Below are positions 61,101 to 64,000 of a DNA stretch of 64,000 nucleotides, piece after piece. The translations under genes and the position numbers were made by a program. Source of the DNA: Diplosphaera chodatii. Its lineage: Eukaryota > Chlorophyta > Trebouxiophyceae > Prasiolales > Stichococcaceae. The stretch's first letter is position 1. Every line of letters starts with the position of its first letter. Location of the stretch: contig JAALGY010000020.1 of assembly GCA_032358165.1 (NCBI GenBank), forward strand, positions 1,302,001 through 1,366,000, in the 5' to 3' direction. The notes below the pieces were generated by a model. It ran no database searches and was not told the DNA's origin. It was given only the letters and a program-made list of their open reading frames with translations.

Positions 61101-63610
61101 ATGGCAGGTGGAGTGTTACCTCCCCTGCTGGAAACGAGTTTGTCGGATCATCCTTGCTGTTGTCCCGCCTGAACACCGAAGGCAACACTCATTGCAGTCC
61201 CTCACGACTTGCACAGCTGCAAAGCGCTGAGCGCCGCAGTCTGTGTGAGTCTGCGCAACTGCATGTCTGCGCGACGTTGCGGAGCCTTCCAGCAGCACTT
61301 GCAAGCAGTTGTACACATCATGAGTCCACAGCTGTGGATATCTTGCTGTAGGTGATGTGGAGAACTGGGCAGAGCAGTTCAGCGGCGACCAGTGGGCATC
61401 CGAGTTTGCGCGGGCTGCCGGGACTGCTGCCGGGGTGGGGGGCCCCCGCACCCGCCAGGAAGGCTACCAGTTTGCGGCCGACAACCCGTACATGGACGAC
61501 ACCAGCAGCTATGCCAAGGTCGGTCCAATTACTGTGCTGTGCAAGTTCCAAGGGCTCGGATGCTCTGCAACGCTGTGAGCGTGCTGCTGCTGTCAACCTC
61601 AAGCCAACCTGATTTGTGTGGGCGCAGTTCAAGAACCACAGTTTTGCACAAGCCATGTGAAGAGCTTTGACGCTCTACGCCTTTGCACTGTGCCACAGAG
61701 CATGGGTGTGTCTGTCTGCATGAGGCGTGCTGTGGATGTCAGCAAGTCGTTGCTTTATCGTTTACTTGGGCTGGACTTGGGCACTATACTGCCGTGTGCG
61801 TCCACTCAGGGCAAGGAGCTGTTCCGGCGGGGGGTGCTGTCGGAGGCGATCCTGGCGCTGGAGGCGGAGGTGCGCCGCGTCCCGGGCCACACCGACGCCT
61901 GGCGCCTGCTGGGCACCGCGCACGCGGAAAACGAGGACGACGTGCAGGTGGGCCCCTGTGAGCAGCCTGCAGCAGCTGTGTCGTCCTTGCACCACTGTCG
62001 GCTGTAACGCCCGTGTGGCAGGGGGTGCACGTCAAGAGGGGCATCACGTCTGCACCCCACATGGGGCCTGCTGTACAGCTTGATGCTTGTGAGTGGCCAC
62101 GTGCGTGCCAGACTTTTATTGCAGACTGCACTGGGTAGGCCTCTCCAGCAAGGCATCAGCGCTGCGTTCAAACGCAGTGCAAGTGCTGCTACTGCTGGGT
62201 GCACTACAATGGGTTGCAACCTGTGCGGCGCCGATACCGCAGGCGATAGCGGCGATGGACGCGGCGCTGCGGGCGGACCCAGCGGACCTGGAGGTGCTGC
62301 TGTCGCTGGGGGTGAGCCACACCAACGAGATGGAGGCGGCCGAGGCGCTGGGCTACCTGCAGCGCTGGCTGGGGCAGCACCCGCGGCACCGGGGCGCAGC
62401 CGGTCCGCCCGCGCCCCCCGACACCTCGCAGCGCCACTCCCACGTGGTGCGCTGTCACCGCTGCAGTCATGGCGTTTCCTTGCTGCCGTGCGCTGCCCTG
62501 GCATCTGTACTTATGTGCTTGACGCGGAGGCTAGGATGCTTTCTGTGATCTGCTGAGACGGCAGATCGAAAGCATGTACAGCACGGCAAGGCGTGTGTGG
62601 CGTGTGCAGGTGCGGCAGTTCGAGGCGGCGGCGGCGGCAGCGCCGGGCGAGGCGGACCTGCAGGTGGCGCTGGGGGTGCTGCACAACCTGTCGCGGGACT
62701 TTGGGCGGGCGGAGGGCGCCTTCCGCGCCGCCCTCGCGCTGCGCCCCTCCGACTACAGCCTGTGGAACAAGCTCGGTGCGCGCCCGCACCCGCTCGGCAG
62801 GGTCCATAGTGATGTTGAACCTCGAGCCAATAGCTGCGCTCTGTGCAAATGAGCTGGTGTGCTGGTGTATGCCATCTGTAGTCAATGCCGATGACTAACA
62901 ACATTGCTGGCAATGACACGGTGCATCAGCTGCCTGGACATGATTACATATGCATCAAGCTTCGCTGTGTGGCCGGTGCTCAGCTGCAGCTGCCTGGACT
63001 GACACATTGCACCGCCCGCAGGCGCGACGCTGGCGAACGGCAGCCGGTCGGGCGAGGCGGTGGCGGCGTACCAGCGGGCGCTGGAGCTGAAGCCCAACTA
63101 CATGCGGGCGTGGGCCAACATGGGCATCAGCCAGGCCAACCTGGGCGCCTACGACGCCTCCGCCCGGTACTACATCCGCGCGCTCGGCCTGAACCCCGGG
63201 TGCGCACGGTACCCCGCCTGAGGCGATCCTAGAATTTTGAGGTGTATCTGTGCGCAATGGGCTTTGAAGAAGGTGTTTGACTGCTTCTGATTTGTCTGCA
63301 ATGGCCTGCACCACGTAACATTGTGCCCCAAGATGCGTGAAGTGATGTGTCAATCACTGTGTTGCTTCCACGTCATGCCCAGGCATCCTGGCAACACCCG
63401 TGTCACCGCCATGTCATCGCTGGAGCAGACTGATCTCGAGGTTGACGTTGCCTGACACTGAAGACGGCTGTGGCACTGGGATTTTTCAGGGCTGAGGCGG
63501 TGTGGGGCTACCTGCGGACGTCGCTGTCCTGCTCCGGGCGCCTGGACCTGATGCCGCTGGTGGACGGCGAAGACCTGGAGGCCCTGCAGCGGCAGCTGCC
63601 GCTGCAGTGA
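58185..63610 (+). CDS. PEX5: PEX5, receptor for type 1 peroxisomal targeting signals
   Basis: Carries SKL-type cargo from cytosol to peroxisome. The start MAMRQLVTGADACAPSD fits plant PEX5, with the conserved N-terminal Cys (residue 13) that is ubiquitinated for recycling. ALANQLLGMGNDKTQERL follows. By eye, eleven WxxxF motifs for PEX14/PEX13 binding lie between 59750 and 61420: WHAEF, WAQEF, WSTEF, WAEEF, WASDF, WAAQF, WASEF, WAAEF, WADSF, WAEQF and WASEF. Between them is DPKFKNSKFLQFLSKMTRGE, a conserved PEX5 block. The C-terminal TPR array binds the PTS1: GKELFRRGVLSEAILALEAE, DAALRADPADLEVLLSLGVS, RQFEAAAAAAPGEADLQVAL and LELKPNYMRAWANMGISQAN. It ends at EALQRQLPLQ (stop 63608). Some N-terminal exon borders are unresolved. 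Confidence 0.93.
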
Positions 63611-63889
63611 CCCTCTGCGGGGCTGGAAGACCGTTGTTGCACGCATCACCACTTGGCACTGTGGTGATGCTGCACTGTATATGTAGTAGGTGCCTGTTGG
63701 GGATTTGGGTATGAGGCCCAGCCGTTACCGTACTGTTACATCTGCTGGCCTGTTGGCAACTAGGTGCCAGCAAACGGGTCGAGGGCAGATGCCCTTGTCA
63801 AGATCAGATAAGCACACTGCCCCAATTACAAATGTACAACTGCCTCGCATGCTCAGCTCTCCAGTGGTGGTAAAAAGACACAAGAGCCA
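63611..63889. other. convergent intergenic region
   Basis: Contains the 3' ends of PEX5 and of the minus-strand gene that runs off the window. No other feature is seen. Confidence 0.35.
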
Positions 63890-64000
63890 CTACAGCACGT
63901 ATTTGGACAGGTCCTGCCGCTTCACCAGCTCAACAAGCCGGTCCTGCACATACGCCTTGTCCACCTCATACACGAAGTCGCCTTCGTGCCCTGAATCCCG
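63890..64000 (-). CDS. C-terminal end of an HslU (ClpY)-like ATPase, cut by the window edge
   Basis: The frame is open from the window edge for 36 codons and ends at TAG (63890-63892). It reads FVYEVDKAYVQDRLVELVKR then QDLSKYVL. The last residues resemble the HslU tail (bacterial forms end DLSRFIL or similar), which inserts into HslV to activate the protease. The preceding acidic and YV-containing segment also fits the HslU C-terminal domain. In eukaryotes, HslUV is known from mitochondria of some protists and algae. With only 36 residues, the call is tentative. Confidence 0.55.
   Translation of the reverse strand, partial: RDSGHEGDFVYEVDKAYVQDRLVELVKRQDLSKYVL

Overview
This 64 kb window is nuclear DNA of a eukaryote, most probably a chlorophyte green alga. 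Nearly every gene is split by short GT-AG spliceosomal introns into exons of 30-200 bases, with GC-rich third codon positions and no operons or ribosome binding sites. Several products are typical of plants and algae: a RETICULATA-like (DUF3411) envelope protein, a SufS-type cysteine desulfurase with a transit-like leader, a Rieske oxygenase with a transit-like leader, a plant-type PEX5 and a HAD-riboflavin kinase fusion. Most long uninterrupted reading frames are exon/intron read-through or antisense shadows, so gene models were built exon by exon from homology motifs, splice sites and phase agreement.

Layout. 0-8 kb: two tandem secreted lytic polysaccharide monooxygenases of AA15 type, each ending in a fungal-type CBM1 cellulose-binding module. 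8-11 kb: an orphan gamma-glutamylcyclotransferase-like exon copy, then a gene ending in an I-PpoI-like zinc fold that lacks the catalytic residues. 12-18.5 kb: a TAP42/IGBP1 PP2A regulator (minus), divergent from a prokaryote-like P-loop ATPase (plus). 18.9-21.1 kb: a WLM-domain protein with a degenerate HExxH site. 22.4-22.9 kb: two exons of an unrecognised minus-strand gene. 23.8-26.3 kb: bifunctional FMN hydrolase/riboflavin kinase with three apparent GC-AG introns. 27-31.9 kb (minus): a Rieske oxygenase joined to an N-terminal membrane-associated domain. 32.2-34.9 kb (minus): cysteine desulfurase. 35.4-38.1 kb: glutathionyl-hydroquinone reductase. 38.5-40.6 kb: Lifeguard/BI-1 protein. 40.8-42.9 kb: a gene-free foldback element built of dozens of copies of one short motif. 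43.3-44.9 kb: FHA-parvulin prolyl isomerase. 45.2-48.2 kb (minus): gamma-glutamylcyclotransferase-like protein and a 2H phosphoesterase. 48.4-50.6 kb: RETICULATA-like protein. 51-54.3 kb (minus): Ala/Ser-rich coiled-coil protein of unknown function. 54.8-57.4 kb (minus): His-rich CDF zinc transporter. 58.2-63.6 kb: PEX5. 63.9-64 kb (minus): C-terminal tail of an HslU-like ATPase, cut by the window edge.

The genes do not form one pathway; this is an ordinary eukaryotic gene neighbourhood. The parts that stand out are the tandem AA15-CBM1 enzymes, the foldback repeat, the membrane-domain/Rieske fusion, and two domains of nuclease or protease ancestry that have lost catalytic residues. Exon boundaries quoted are by-eye predictions from splice consensus and phase. 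Transcript data would be needed to fix the ends marked uncertain.
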